Below, one piece after another: positions 1 to 8,065 of a stretch of 33,035 nucleotides of DNA. Made by a program: the position numbers and the translations under genes. The DNA lies in the NCBI GenBank assembly GCA_964438735.1, contig CAYTLW010000087.1, positions 1 through 33,035 on the forward strand, given 5' to 3'. This DNA comes from CAYTLW01 sp964438735. GTDB taxonomy: Bacteria > Myxococcota_A > UBA9042. Numbering within the stretch: the first letter of the stretch is position 1; each line of letters opens with the position of its first letter. The notes under the pieces are model-generated. The model had not been told where the DNA came from. It saw only the letters and a program-made list of their open reading frames with translations, and searched no databases.

Positions 1-25
1 GCTCCCTTGACCTCAGCTTACTGAT

Positions 26-124
26 TCAGCTTGATCGTTCTTGCGATGGCCCTGAGGCGCTGGCCAGCAGGCAGGCCAGCAGCAGCGGGCAGAGGCTGGA
101 CAATAGAGGGCAGCGACGAAGCAT
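26..124 (-). CDS. Tiny lipoprotein-like small protein (32 aa), unrecognised
   Basis: The 32-residue ORF starts with ATG and has an exact AGGAGG four bases upstream (129-134 on the + strand). The product is a short basic N-terminus, a Leu-rich hydrophobic core and a lipobox-like L-L-A-C, followed by only about 14 residues. This looks like an exported mini-lipoprotein, similar in size to entericidin-type peptides but without recognisable homology. It lies on the same strand as the upstream TIM-barrel gene, 176 bases away. It could equally be the signal-peptide remnant of a decayed gene: the other two frames also close within the next 20 codons, so no body continues. Support is the ribosome site plus the signal-like composition only. 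Confidence 0.35.
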   Translation of the reverse strand: MLRRCPLLSSLCPLLLACLLASASGPSQERSS

Positions 125-300
125 GACGCCTCCTGACTGGCGTGCTGGTGGGCCACGCCGGGCCGGCTGCCGGACAGCACGCTGACGTCTGTTTGCTCTC
201 TTCGAACCGTCCGGCCACATCAGAACTCAGACTACCCGCGCCGTGCCCCGATGCCCAGCGGCGGCGCAGCCAGCGGGCTGTCTGGTGGCGTGAGCCCTCC
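125..300. other. Intergenic stretch, nothing identified
   Basis: I see no convincing ORF, hairpin with a T-run, or promoter pair here. Long open frames cross it on both strands but have no start signals and match the GC-rich bias of the surrounding sequence. Confidence 0.5.
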
Positions 301-1320
301 TCAACCTCCGTTGGCGGTTGCTCCGGGCTCCTTGCGCCGTCGTACCCAGCCGATCATCGCGCCGCCGCTGCGCAGCGCCGCGCGCACCAGCAGCGCCCGT
401 TTGGGCAGGGGCGGCATCTCTTTTGCCGCCGGCGTGTGCACGAACGCCTCCAGCCAGGTCTCCGGTTCATCCCTTGCAAGCACGCCGCTGAGATCGAAGA
501 GCGCCAGGTCGTGCACGCCGCCGGCTCGGGCCAGGGCCACGTCGTCGGCCAGCTCGGCCACGTCGCGGTAGGGCTGTTCGTCGCCCAGGGCGCCGGCTCC
601 GACGGCCCCGATGGAGAGGCTGGACCGCGTGCCCCAGTGCTTGTCGGCGGATTCTGCGGTGCGGCAGAGCAGGGCGCGCGCCACGCGGCGGTCGACCAGG
701 CCACGGGAGTAGCCCTCCAGCAGCGAGGTATAGGCCATGAAGCTGACGGTCTCGAAGGGCAGCCCGTCGATGGGCGTGCCGAACAGCCATTGCCAGGCCG
801 AAGGGCCCCGCCCGTCCGCCAGGAGCACGGGGTTCACCGCCGCGAGGGGGGCCAACCCACGCCTGTTCAGTTCGACCAGCAGCTGACGCAGAGTCGCCGC
901 CCCCGGTGCCCGCTCGCCTGCGTCCACCAGGGTGAGCAGTGCACGCGGTTGGCCAGCGAGCAGCCCCTGCACCAGGTCGATGGGCGGCTCGAGGTCAATG
1001 GCCACCGTGGAGCCCGGCGGCGCTCTCTGGACGACGCGCAGGACAAAGTCGGCGTAGTGCTGCGCGTTCAGGGTGCTGCCCCAGCGGCCATCGGCGTCTT
1101 CGACCATGGGCCACAAACCGAGCGATACGCCAGCGGCGTCGAACGCCTCGACCAGGTCGCCGAGCCCCGGCAGGTTCGCCGGCATGACCGCCACCAGGAC
1201 CTCCAGCTCGTACTGTCGCAGCAGCGCCAGCACCTCCGGCGAGGTGAGCGTCGGCCAGGGCACGAACTCGCTCCAGATTCGCCTTCGTCGCAACGGCGCT
1301 TTTGCTGTCGCTGTGCTCAC
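301..1320 (-). CDS. GH18-like TIM-barrel protein, function unknown (339 aa)
   Basis: The product is cytoplasmic by sequence, with no signal peptide. It shows the alternating strand/helix pattern of a TIM barrel. A strand ending V-A-I-D-L-E near residue 115 and a later strand S-F-M-A-Y-T near residue 197 resemble the acidic-strand and M-x-Y motifs of chitinase-like (GH18) folds, but the full D-x-x-D-x-D-x-E signature is absent, so catalysis is uncertain. Translation starts at GTG (1318-1320); no strong ribosome site precedes it. The start lies only 14 bases from the divergent glycosyltransferase start, so each promoter must lie inside the other gene or the pair must share one. The pairing suggests a role in glycan metabolism, which is inference. 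Confidence 0.6.
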   Translation of the reverse strand: MSTATAKAPLRRRRIWSEFVPWPTLTSPEVLALLRQYELEVLVAVMPANLPGLGDLVEAFDAAGVSLGLWPMVEDADGRWGSTLNAQHYADFVLRVVQRAPPGSTVAIDLEPPIDLVQGLLAGQPRALLTLVDAGERAPGAATLRQLLVELNRRGLAPLAAVNPVLLADGRGPSAWQWLFGTPIDGLPFETVSFMAYTSLLEGYSRGLVDRRVARALLCRTAESADKHWGTRSSLSIGAVGAGALGDEQPYRDVAELADDVALARAGGVHDLALFDLSGVLARDEPETWLEAFVHTPAAKEMPPLPKRALLVRAALRSGGAMIGWVRRRKEPGATANGG

Positions 1321-1334
1321 GTTATGGTCCGCCG

Positions 1335-2405
1335 ATGCGCATTCTGTACGGAGTCGTGGGTGAAGGCATGGGGCACGCGATGCGCTCCCGTGTGGTGCTG
1401 GAACATCTGCTGGCCGCCGGCCACGAGGTGGAGATCATCTCGTCGAACCGGGCCGCAGACTACCTCAGCCGTCGCTTTGGCGGCACCACCAAGATCAGCG
1501 GCATGCACATGGTGCTCGAGGAGAACCGCATCCGCCGCGGCAAGACCCTCTGGTCCAACATCCTGCAGAGCGGCACCGGCGTGCCGGGCAACATCAGCGC
1601 CTACTTCGACCTGGTGGAGCGCTTCGAGCCCGAGGTGGTCATCAGCGACTTCGAGTCGTGGACCTGGCTCTACGCCAAGAACCATCGCCTGCCGATCATC
1701 AGCATCGACAACATGCAGATCATCAATCGCTGCACGCACCCGGACGCGATCCTAGATGATAAGCTTCCTGAATTTCTCTTCACCAAGGCCTTCGTCAAGA
1801 GCAAGCTGCCCTTCTGTGACCACTATCTCATCACGACCTTCTTTCACCCGGAGATCCGCAAAAAGCACACCAGCCTGCACCCGCCGATCCTCCGGCCCGA
1901 AATCCTGCAAGCCCAATCCCGCCCCGGCGACCACCTGCTGGTCTACCAGACCGCCGAAGGCAACGAAGGCCTGGAGGCGGTGCTGGCAAGAACCGGGCTG
2001 GAGTGTCGCATCTACGGCATGAAGCGCGGCCTGGAGGAGGACGAGGTCGAGGGCAACCTGCGTCATCGACCCTTCAGCGAAGACGGATTCATCGAGGACC
2101 TTGCGACCGCTCGTGCGGTCATCGCCGGCGCCGGCTTCACCCTGATGGGCGAGGCGGTCTATCTGCACAAACCCATGCTGGCGATCCCGCTCAGCGGTCA
2201 GTTCGAGCAGGTCATGAACGCCCGCTATCTGCAACATGAAGGCTACGGTGAATGCGCCGCCAGCCTGGACGACGAGGCCACCATCGCCGACTTCCTGGCA
2301 CAGATTCCGCGCTACCAGGCCAAGCTCGACGGCTACAGTCAGGATGGCAATCGGCAGCTGCTCGCGGCGCTGGATCGCCAGCTGGTCGAGGTCACCGCTT
2401 CGTAG
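1335..2405 (+). CDS. MJ1255/MurG-like glycosyltransferase (356 aa)
   Basis: This is a GT-B fold glycosyltransferase of the MJ1255/VC2487 group, related to MurG and UDP-glucuronosyltransferases. The N-terminus carries the nucleotide-fold loop G-E-G-M-G-H-A-M-R at residues 9-17. The C-terminal half has the donor-binding region G-A-G-F-T-L-M-G-E-A (about 266-275), followed by K-P-M-L-A-I-P and G-Q-F-E-Q, which are characteristic of this group. The acceptor is unknown. I chose ATG 1335, not an upstream in-frame codon, because the family begins directly with the first beta strand M-R-I-L-Y-G. Its last 14 bases overlap the tail of the convergent repeat protein gene (2392-2405), so neither gene can have an intergenic terminator. 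Confidence 0.8.
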   Translation: MRILYGVVGEGMGHAMRSRVVLEHLLAAGHEVEIISSNRAADYLSRRFGGTTKISGMHMVLEENRIRRGKTLWSNILQSGTGVPGNISAYFDLVERFEPEVVISDFESWTWLYAKNHRLPIISIDNMQIINRCTHPDAILDDKLPEFLFTKAFVKSKLPFCDHYLITTFFHPEIRKKHTSLHPPILRPEILQAQSRPGDHLLVYQTAEGNEGLEAVLARTGLECRIYGMKRGLEEDEVEGNLRHRPFSEDGFIEDLATARAVIAGAGFTLMGEAVYLHKPMLAIPLSGQFEQVMNARYLQHEGYGECAASLDDEATIADFLAQIPRYQAKLDGYSQDGNRQLLAALDRQLVEVTAS

Positions 2406-5400
2406 ACGAACTGGCCCGCGGAGGCATCCACGCCAGGTGGCAGATGGCGCGCATCGTCGGTACGCCCATGCCATGACCGATGCCTGGACCGGCGGCGACG
2501 CTGGCGACCAGGCCGCGTGGCAGCCAGGCGCGAAGGCCCGCCAGCACCTCGCCACCACGCTCCACGGCGGCGCCCCCCGCGGCCCCGTAGATTCCGGACC
2601 AGTCCACCATCGCGTCCAGCTTGCCGGCGATCAATGAAAGGCGGGCGCCAGCGGAGACGGATAGCTCATCCTCGACCTTGATGTCCTGGTCCGACAGGGC
2701 CGGCGAAAAGGATCGATTCGGCCGGATTCGCCAGCCCAGGTTGGCGGCCAGGGCCACTCGCCCCCAGTCGGCCGACAACGCCAGCTGGGGTTCGATGCCG
2801 AGGCCATCATCGCCCAGGTAGCTGTCCGCATCGCCGGTAGGCAGCAGGATCGGCGCCACCAGCGCGGCATCCACCGGTCCGCGATGGAAGAAGCGCGCCT
2901 TGATGTAGAGCCTCGCGTCGCCCGTACCGCCGCCGATGTCGGGCACGGCGGGGATCTTATCCGGACGGTCTCCGGTCCCCTGGGCCATGGCGTAGGGCGC
3001 CGCGACGCCCACCTCAAGCACGTCGAAGAGGCCGATGGCGCCGACCACCTGGGCCGTCAGCTGGTAGGAGACCTCGTCGAACTCCTCGGCGCCGCTCGCC
3101 GCGCCGACAAAGACCAGCGGTCGATGGTCGTAGTGCATGTACACGCCCGCCGTCGAGGCCAGGTGGCCCAGCGGCCGGCCCACATCCGTGTGCAGCAGCC
3201 CCATGGGGTTCGGCGGGGGGCGAAAGCGTAGCAATGAGAAGCTGCCCGCGCGCGCCGCCTCAGCCGGGCTGGCCGACAGGATGGCCACCAGGGCAACGAC
3301 CGCTGAGAGCGCCGCCCCCGGACCGCCAGATGGGCGCTGCGCCGAGGCAATGCGCCGTCGCCGCAGCGCCAACAGGGCCATGGCTCCCAGCACCAGCAGG
3401 ACCAGCGGCAGGTGGCCGGTGTTCTGCGGACCCGAACCGCAGCCCCCGCCGAGCAACTTCAGGTCGGCGGCCACCGGATTGGTTCCAGCGGCCTTCTCGG
3501 CGCCATCGTCGATGCCGTCTTGATCCGAGTCCGCCTCGAAGGGGTCGGTCTCGCCGTCGCCGACCTGGCCATCGTTGTCGGCGTCTTCGTCTTTATTGGC
3601 CAGTCCGTCGCCGTCGCAGTCGTTGGGATCGGCCGCATCCGGGCAGCCGCGCACGCAGACCTTGCCGGCGCTGCACCAGCCTGTCTGGCAGTCGGCGTCG
3701 CCGACGCAGAGCTGGTCCTTGGCGCAGCCCTCGGCGCAGCTTCCGCCGCAGTCCACGTCGGTCTCGCTGCCGTTCTGTTTGCCGTCGCTGCAGTTGGCGG
3801 CGGGCGAGCAGACCAGCGGCTGCTCGGGGGTGCCGCATTTGCCCGAGACGCAGTCCCCCGCATGGCTGCAGCCCTGACCGTTGGCGCACTCAGTTGGGCA
3901 CCCGCCGCCGCAATCCACGTCGGTCTCGTCGCTGTTTTGGATGCCATCGCTGCAGGTGGGCGCGGCGATGCACAACTTCGGGCTCGCGTCTTCGGCGCAG
4001 AGGGCGGACTTGCAGTCGCTACCCGTCTGGCAGCCCTTGCCGTCGACGCAGCCGCCCGGGCAGGAGCCGCCGCAGTCCACGTCGGTCTCGTCGCCGTTCA
4101 GCTCACCGTCGCTGCAGGAGATCGGCGCCACGCAGATGGGCGCCACCGCCTCGGTATCACAGACGCTGCCATCGCAGTCGCCATCGACTCCACAACCCTG
4201 GCCGAGGGCGCAGCCGGCTGTACACGAGCCACCACAATCCACGTCGGTCTCGTCGCCGTTCTGCTCTCCGTCGCTGCACGACGCCGGCTTGGCGCAGACT
4301 GGTGCGTCCGCCTCTACGTCGCAGAGCTTGGTCGCGCAGTCGTCATCGCCCTCGCAAGTTTCGCCCTGGACGCACTTCTCGGGGCAGGCGCCGCCGCAAT
4401 CCACGTCGGTCTCGCTGCCGTTGAGCTCGCCATCGGTGCAGGAAGGGCCGCTGCCGCAGACCGGTGGGTCGACCTTGGTATTGCACTTGCCGCCTGCGCA
4501 GTCGGCCGGTCCAGCACAGCCCTGGCCGTCCTTGCAGCCCACGGCACAGGACCCGCCGCAGTCCACGTCGGTCTCGTCCTTATCCTGCTTGCCGTTGATG
4601 CAGTGATCCGGCTCGATGCAGATCGGCACCTTGGCCTTGGCGTCGCACGTGACGGAGACGCAGTCCGCGTTCACGCCGCAGCCCTTGCCGGTGGCGCACT
4701 TGGCGGTGCAGGGGCCGCCGCAGTCCACGTCGGTCTCGCCGCCGTTGGCCTGGCCATCGCTACACGTCGGCTTGGCCAGGCAGACCCCCTTGGACCCCTT
4801 GAAGTCGCAGATGTCGCTCTTGCAGTCAGCCTTGACGGTGCACGCCTTGGAATCGGCGCACTTGTCCGGACAGGAGCCGCCGCAGTCGATGTCGGTCTCG
4901 CTGCCGTTCTTCTTCTTGTCCGAGCACGTCGGCTTGGCCAGGCAGACACCGGTCTTGCTGTCACAGAGCGCGGTGCTGCAGTCGCCGCCCACCTTGCACT
5001 TCTTGCCGACGGCGCAGGTGGTCTTGCAGGACCCGCCGCAGTCCACGTCGGTCTCATTGCCGTTCTTCTTGTTGTCCGAGCACGCGGGTTTGGCCATGCA
5101 GATTCCCGCTTTGCTGTCACAATCCGCGCTCGCGCAATCGCCGCCGACCTTGCATTTCTTGCCGTCGGCGCACTTGACGTTGCACGAGCCGCCGCAATCC
5201 ACGTCGGTCTCGCTGCCGTTCTTCTGCTTATCCGAGCACGTGGCCTTGGGCAGGCAGATGCCGGGTTTGCCACCACATGACGCGCTCGCGCAGTCGCTGC
5301 CCGCGTTGCAATGCTTGCCATCGGCGCACTTCGCTTTGCAAGACCCGCCGCAGTCCACGTCGGTCTCGCTGCCGTTCTTCTTCTTGTCCGAGCACGTCGC

Positions 5401-6597
5401 CTTGGCCAAGCAGATGCCGGCGTTGCTGTCACAGAGGCCTGTGCTGCAATCGCCGTGGGCCTTGCACTTCTTGCCCACCGTGCAGGCGGTTGGACACGAC
5501 CCGCCGCAATCCACGTCGGTCTCGTTGCCATTCTTCTTCTTATCCGAGCAGGTGGGCAACACGGACAGCACCTTGATGCTGATGACCAGCGAATCCTTGG
5601 CCGCCGCGCCAGTGCCATCATCGGAGACCTTGGCGATGATGGTATAGGTCTTGCCGTTCTGCAGTCCCCAGGTGTCGTCCACCTGCAGCGACCACTTGCC
5701 GGCCTTGTCGGCGGTGACCGTCTTGGCTTTGCCATTGAGCGCGACCGTGACCTTGACGCCCGGTTCGGTCATGCCCTCGATCTTCGGGTTCTTGGTCTTG
5801 ACCGGGTTGCTCGCCGGTGCCGTGATCTTGACGAAGGTGCCGGCCACGATGGGATTGACGACCGCGTCGGCGATTTTGACCTTGCCCTTGGTGTCATCCC
5901 AGCACATGAAGTCCTTGTCGAGGCTCTTGCTGCTGCTGGAGGTGGCCACCCACAGGTTGATCTTGCCCCACTTCAGCGGCGTCTTGCTGGCGGCGGTCGC
6001 CTGGGCAGCCTGGCCCATGTGCACGGCCACGGTCATGAACCAGTCGGGTGTGCCGGCAAACTCGCTGCCGTCCGCCGCCTTGCGCACCTCCACGTAGACA
6101 GGCGCGTAGGTCTGCCCACTCGGGCCTGATTTCTTGGTGTTCAGCGTCGGCTTCCACTGCTTGAGTATCGTCTTGCTCTTGTCGTATCGAATCAGGTCGA
6201 GCGTCTCGCTGATGCCATTGACGATGGCCGCGTACTCGATGGTCGACAGGTCGCCGTCGGCGTCGAAACCGATGCCCCAGCCGAACTGCCCCAGCGGTTT
6301 CTTGCCGTCGGTGGTGAGCGGGTTCTCATTGAGCCGAATGCGCAGGAAGAACCACGTCCCGTCATCGTAGGTGGCCAGGGCGGGGTGCTTGCTGTTGCCG
6401 ACCACGTCGCGCTTCTTCTTGGCGCCGTTGAAGTCGAGTGCCGGGTCGCTGGCGACCCCGGACTTGCACATGGCGGTGGCGAACGAGTCGTCGTTGGGGA
6501 AGGTTGCGGGCTGGCTCCACGCCGGACCGGCGAGCAGTGTCACGAGTACGGTCAGGGCGGCGACCGAAACGATTCGGCCGATCCGGTCGGGCGACAT
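2392..6597 (-). CDS. Secreted Cys-rich repeat stalk fused to outer-membrane beta-barrel (1401 aa)
   Basis: The start is fixed by GGAGGA (6603-6608) five bases before the ATG, followed by a Sec signal peptide ending A-W-S-Q near residue 29. Domains in order: an N-terminal beta-rich domain (about 30-260); an Ig-like carbohydrate-interaction-type domain (about 265-345); 12 repeats of about 52 residues (350-985) built on C-S-D-x-x-x-N-G-x-E-T-D-V-D-C-G-G; an Asp-rich thrombospondin type-3-like calcium segment (990-1035); a MYXO-CTERM-like segment (G-G-G-C, hydrophobic helix, R-R-R-R, about 1047-1085); a second signal-like hydrophobic stretch; and a roughly 290-residue beta-barrel of the kind found at the N-terminus of myxobacterial OmpA-family proteins. 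It lacks the OmpA domain itself. The layout resembles TraA and TraB joined in one frame. An alternative is two neighbouring genes merged by loss of a stop codon. Confidence 0.8.
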   Translation of the reverse strand: MSPDRIGRIVSVAALTVLVTLLAGPAWSQPATFPNDDSFATAMCKSGVASDPALDFNGAKKKRDVVGNSKHPALATYDDGTWFFLRIRLNENPLTTDGKKPLGQFGWGIGFDADGDLSTIEYAAIVNGISETLDLIRYDKSKTILKQWKPTLNTKKSGPSGQTYAPVYVEVRKAADGSEFAGTPDWFMTVAVHMGQAAQATAASKTPLKWGKINLWVATSSSSKSLDKDFMCWDDTKGKVKIADAVVNPIVAGTFVKITAPASNPVKTKNPKIEGMTEPGVKVTVALNGKAKTVTADKAGKWSLQVDDTWGLQNGKTYTIIAKVSDDGTGAAAKDSLVISIKVLSVLPTCSDKKKNGNETDVDCGGSCPTACTVGKKCKAHGDCSTGLCDSNAGICLAKATCSDKKKNGSETDVDCGGSCKAKCADGKHCNAGSDCASASCGGKPGICLPKATCSDKQKNGSETDVDCGGSCNVKCADGKKCKVGGDCASADCDSKAGICMAKPACSDNKKNGNETDVDCGGSCKTTCAVGKKCKVGGDCSTALCDSKTGVCLAKPTCSDKKKNGSETDIDCGGSCPDKCADSKACTVKADCKSDICDFKGSKGVCLAKPTCSDGQANGGETDVDCGGPCTAKCATGKGCGVNADCVSVTCDAKAKVPICIEPDHCINGKQDKDETDVDCGGSCAVGCKDGQGCAGPADCAGGKCNTKVDPPVCGSGPSCTDGELNGSETDVDCGGACPEKCVQGETCEGDDDCATKLCDVEADAPVCAKPASCSDGEQNGDETDVDCGGSCTAGCALGQGCGVDGDCDGSVCDTEAVAPICVAPISCSDGELNGDETDVDCGGSCPGGCVDGKGCQTGSDCKSALCAEDASPKLCIAAPTCSDGIQNSDETDVDCGGGCPTECANGQGCSHAGDCVSGKCGTPEQPLVCSPAANCSDGKQNGSETDVDCGGSCAEGCAKDQLCVGDADCQTGWCSAGKVCVRGCPDAADPNDCDGDGLANKDEDADNDGQVGDGETDPFEADSDQDGIDDGAEKAAGTNPVAADLKLLGGGCGSGPQNTGHLPLVLLVLGAMALLALRRRRIASAQRPSGGPGAALSAVVALVAILSASPAEAARAGSFSLLRFRPPPNPMGLLHTDVGRPLGHLASTAGVYMHYDHRPLVFVGAASGAEEFDEVSYQLTAQVVGAIGLFDVLEVGVAAPYAMAQGTGDRPDKIPAVPDIGGGTGDARLYIKARFFHRGPVDAALVAPILLPTGDADSYLGDDGLGIEPQLALSADWGRVALAANLGWRIRPNRSFSPALSDQDIKVEDELSVSAGARLSLIAGKLDAMVDWSGIYGAAGGAAVERGGEVLAGLRAWLPRGLVASVAAGPGIGHGMGVPTMRAICHLAWMPPRASSSTKR
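3640..5550 (-). repeat. 12-unit coding tandem repeat (about 156 bp period)
   Basis: Twelve copies of a roughly 52-codon unit encode the Cys-rich stalk. The most conserved DNA on the + strand is the core CCACGTCGGTCTC, present in nearly every copy. Units nearest the N-terminus are Lys-rich (C-S-D-K-K-K-N-G) and near-identical, while the later units are acidic (E-L-N-G-D-E-T-D). This suggests recent amplification at the N-terminal end and divergence elsewhere. Confidence 0.9.
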
Positions 6598-6602
6598 TGC
6601 AG

Positions 6603-6608
6603 TCCTCC
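6603..6608 (-). promoter_or_regulatory. Ribosome binding site GGAGGA fixing the start of the stalk/barrel gene
   Basis: GGAGGA with a five-base spacer selects ATG 6595-6597. The reading frame stays open for a further 59 codons upstream, but that extension has no signal-peptide character, whereas the chosen start gives a clean one. Confidence 0.8.
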
Positions 6609-6804
6609 GCAACGATGTGCGCTGCAGGCGACGAAGATGCCGCCCGGCAAAGGATCCATAGCAGATTCTGTTGCAAAGGCATCGGCTCACGGACGGCAAA
6701 GTCTCTATCTCGTTGGTGTTTGGGCCGCATTCTTCAGCAGCGAAGTGCGATTGAGCACGGGAACCTGTGCGCATGGGCAGAATCGAAAGATATCAATGGG
6801 TTGT

Positions 6805-6830
6805 GCAAAAGGGCACCCGTGCCCTTTTGC
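6805..6830. terminator. Perfect symmetric hairpin terminator
   Basis: A 12-bp perfect inverted repeat (GCAAAAGGGCAC / GTGCCCTTTTGC) with a two-base loop lies 14 bases past the stop codon of the ATP-grasp gene. The A4 on one arm and T4 on the other make it work in either direction. It insulates the ATP-grasp gene from the large stalk/barrel gene downstream on the same strand. Confidence 0.8.
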
Positions 6831-6843
6831 GTCGAGGAACCGC

Positions 6844-7842
6844 TCAGACAGCCACGGCTCCAGTCACCCCGACGCGAGGCCGTTCTTCCGCCAGGCAGGC
6901 CACCAGGAAGTCGACCACCCGCTCGAAGGGGTCGAAGCCATGGTCCTGCCCGATGGGCCCGCGCAGGTTCGAGTTGGCGTTGATGTCGTAAAACACCCGC
7001 CGACCGTCCGGCGTCTCCAGGTACTCGATGCCGGCCACGTCCAGGCCGGCGAATGCGCAGATGCGCTGGCCCGCTTCGACCGCTTCGGCGGGCACGTCGA
7101 AGAGGGGCTCGAAGGTGGGGCCGCTGGTCTGCGTGGCTGGATCGGGCACGGCGCAGGCCCCATCCGTGCCGTCGACGGGATTGCAGACCTCCGACGGGCA
7201 GAGGTTGAAGCCGCCATCTGAAAGCACCCGCATGGCATAGAGCAGCTCGCCGCCCAGGAACTCCATGCGCACGATGCCCGTGGTGCTCGGATCGTGGGGC
7301 AGGTACTCCTGCAGCAGCAGCAGGTTGTCGGGCAGCCACAGCTCCGGCTGACCGTCCAGGAGCGTCTGCACCTCGTCGACGGACTCGACCTTGAACATGC
7401 GCGCGCCGCTGCCGCCCTGGTCGGGCTTGAGCATGGCCGGGAAACCCACCTCATGGGCCCGGCTGCGCAGCGCGCTCACGTCGTTGAAGACCAAAGTGCG
7501 CGGGTGATCCAGACCGAGCCGCGCCAGGGCGCGCGCCTGCACCGCCTTACTGAGCTCGAAGCGGAAAGCGTCGATGCCATTGAGCACCCGCGCATCATCC
7601 ACCTCCAGGGCGGCCATCAAGGCCATGGCGAAGGGCACCGCCCGGGCGTTGCCGCGCAAGTAGGCGCTGGGGCTCGCCTGGTTGAAGTACAGGCGCGCTT
7701 GCGGCAGGTCCTCGTCGCCGAAAACCGCCTGCTTCAAATCAAACGCCTGCCAGTCGACACCGCGTCGATCCAGGGCTTCGAAGAGCGGCGTCTGCCACTG
7801 TGGATGTTCGTAGAGCACGACGAGATCGGACGGTTGGCGCAT
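6844..7842 (-). CDS. ATP-grasp ligase of unknown substrate (332 aa)
   Basis: This is a RimK/glutathione-synthetase-like ATP-grasp enzyme, expected to join a carboxylate to an amine or thiol through an acyl-phosphate. The start is set by AGGAGG (7848-7853) five bases before ATG. The N-terminal third is a pre-ATP-grasp alpha/beta domain (about 1-95). The nucleotide-binding lysine region is G-F-P-A-M-L-K-P-D-Q-G-G-S-G (about 132-145). The metal-binding end is F-Y-D-I-N-A-N-S-N (about 284-292), with the Asn pair typical of Mg2+ coordination. No precursor peptide or amino-acid gene is nearby to reveal the substrate. It is divergent from the molybdoprotein gene and is followed by a strong hairpin, so it is transcribed alone. 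Confidence 0.8.
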   Translation of the reverse strand: MRQPSDLVVLYEHPQWQTPLFEALDRRGVDWQAFDLKQAVFGDEDLPQARLYFNQASPSAYLRGNARAVPFAMALMAALEVDDARVLNGIDAFRFELSKAVQARALARLGLDHPRTLVFNDVSALRSRAHEVGFPAMLKPDQGGSGARMFKVESVDEVQTLLDGQPELWLPDNLLLLQEYLPHDPSTTGIVRMEFLGGELLYAMRVLSDGGFNLCPSEVCNPVDGTDGACAVPDPATQTSGPTFEPLFDVPAEAVEAGQRICAFAGLDVAGIEYLETPDGRRVFYDINANSNLRGPIGQDHGFDPFERVVDFLVACLAEERPRVGVTGAVAV

Positions 7843-8065
7843 GGCGGCCTCCTGCGCCAGCAGGCTCGTCCAGCGACCCCACCACCGACAATCATCGTCG
7901 TGCCAAGACCGCGACAGCGCTGCCGATCCGCGTCCTCCGTGTCCGCCACGATGTACCGCGCTCGGAGGCGCCCGTAACATTGCGCGCGCTCGATCGACCG
8001 TGCCAAAGGGAGCCCCTCCGAATCCTGGGATCGGGCCCATCGCCTCGGAACCATCAGAGGAAGCC

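Noticed and set aside
142..1755. 537-codon + strand open frame
   Set aside because: It overlaps two better-supported genes, is rich in Gln/Arg/Ala, and matches no family; it is explained by GC bias.
3412..5280. Long + strand open frames (up to 622 codons) opposite the stalk repeats
   Set aside because: They mirror the repeat period of the minus-strand gene, give Ala/Val/Leu-biased low-complexity protein, and lack a ribosome site and signal; they are antisense shadows.
3640..5550. Regularly spaced repeats resembling a CRISPR array
   Set aside because: The unit is about 156 bp, a multiple of three, coding, and the spacers encode conserved Cys patterns; there are no cas genes.
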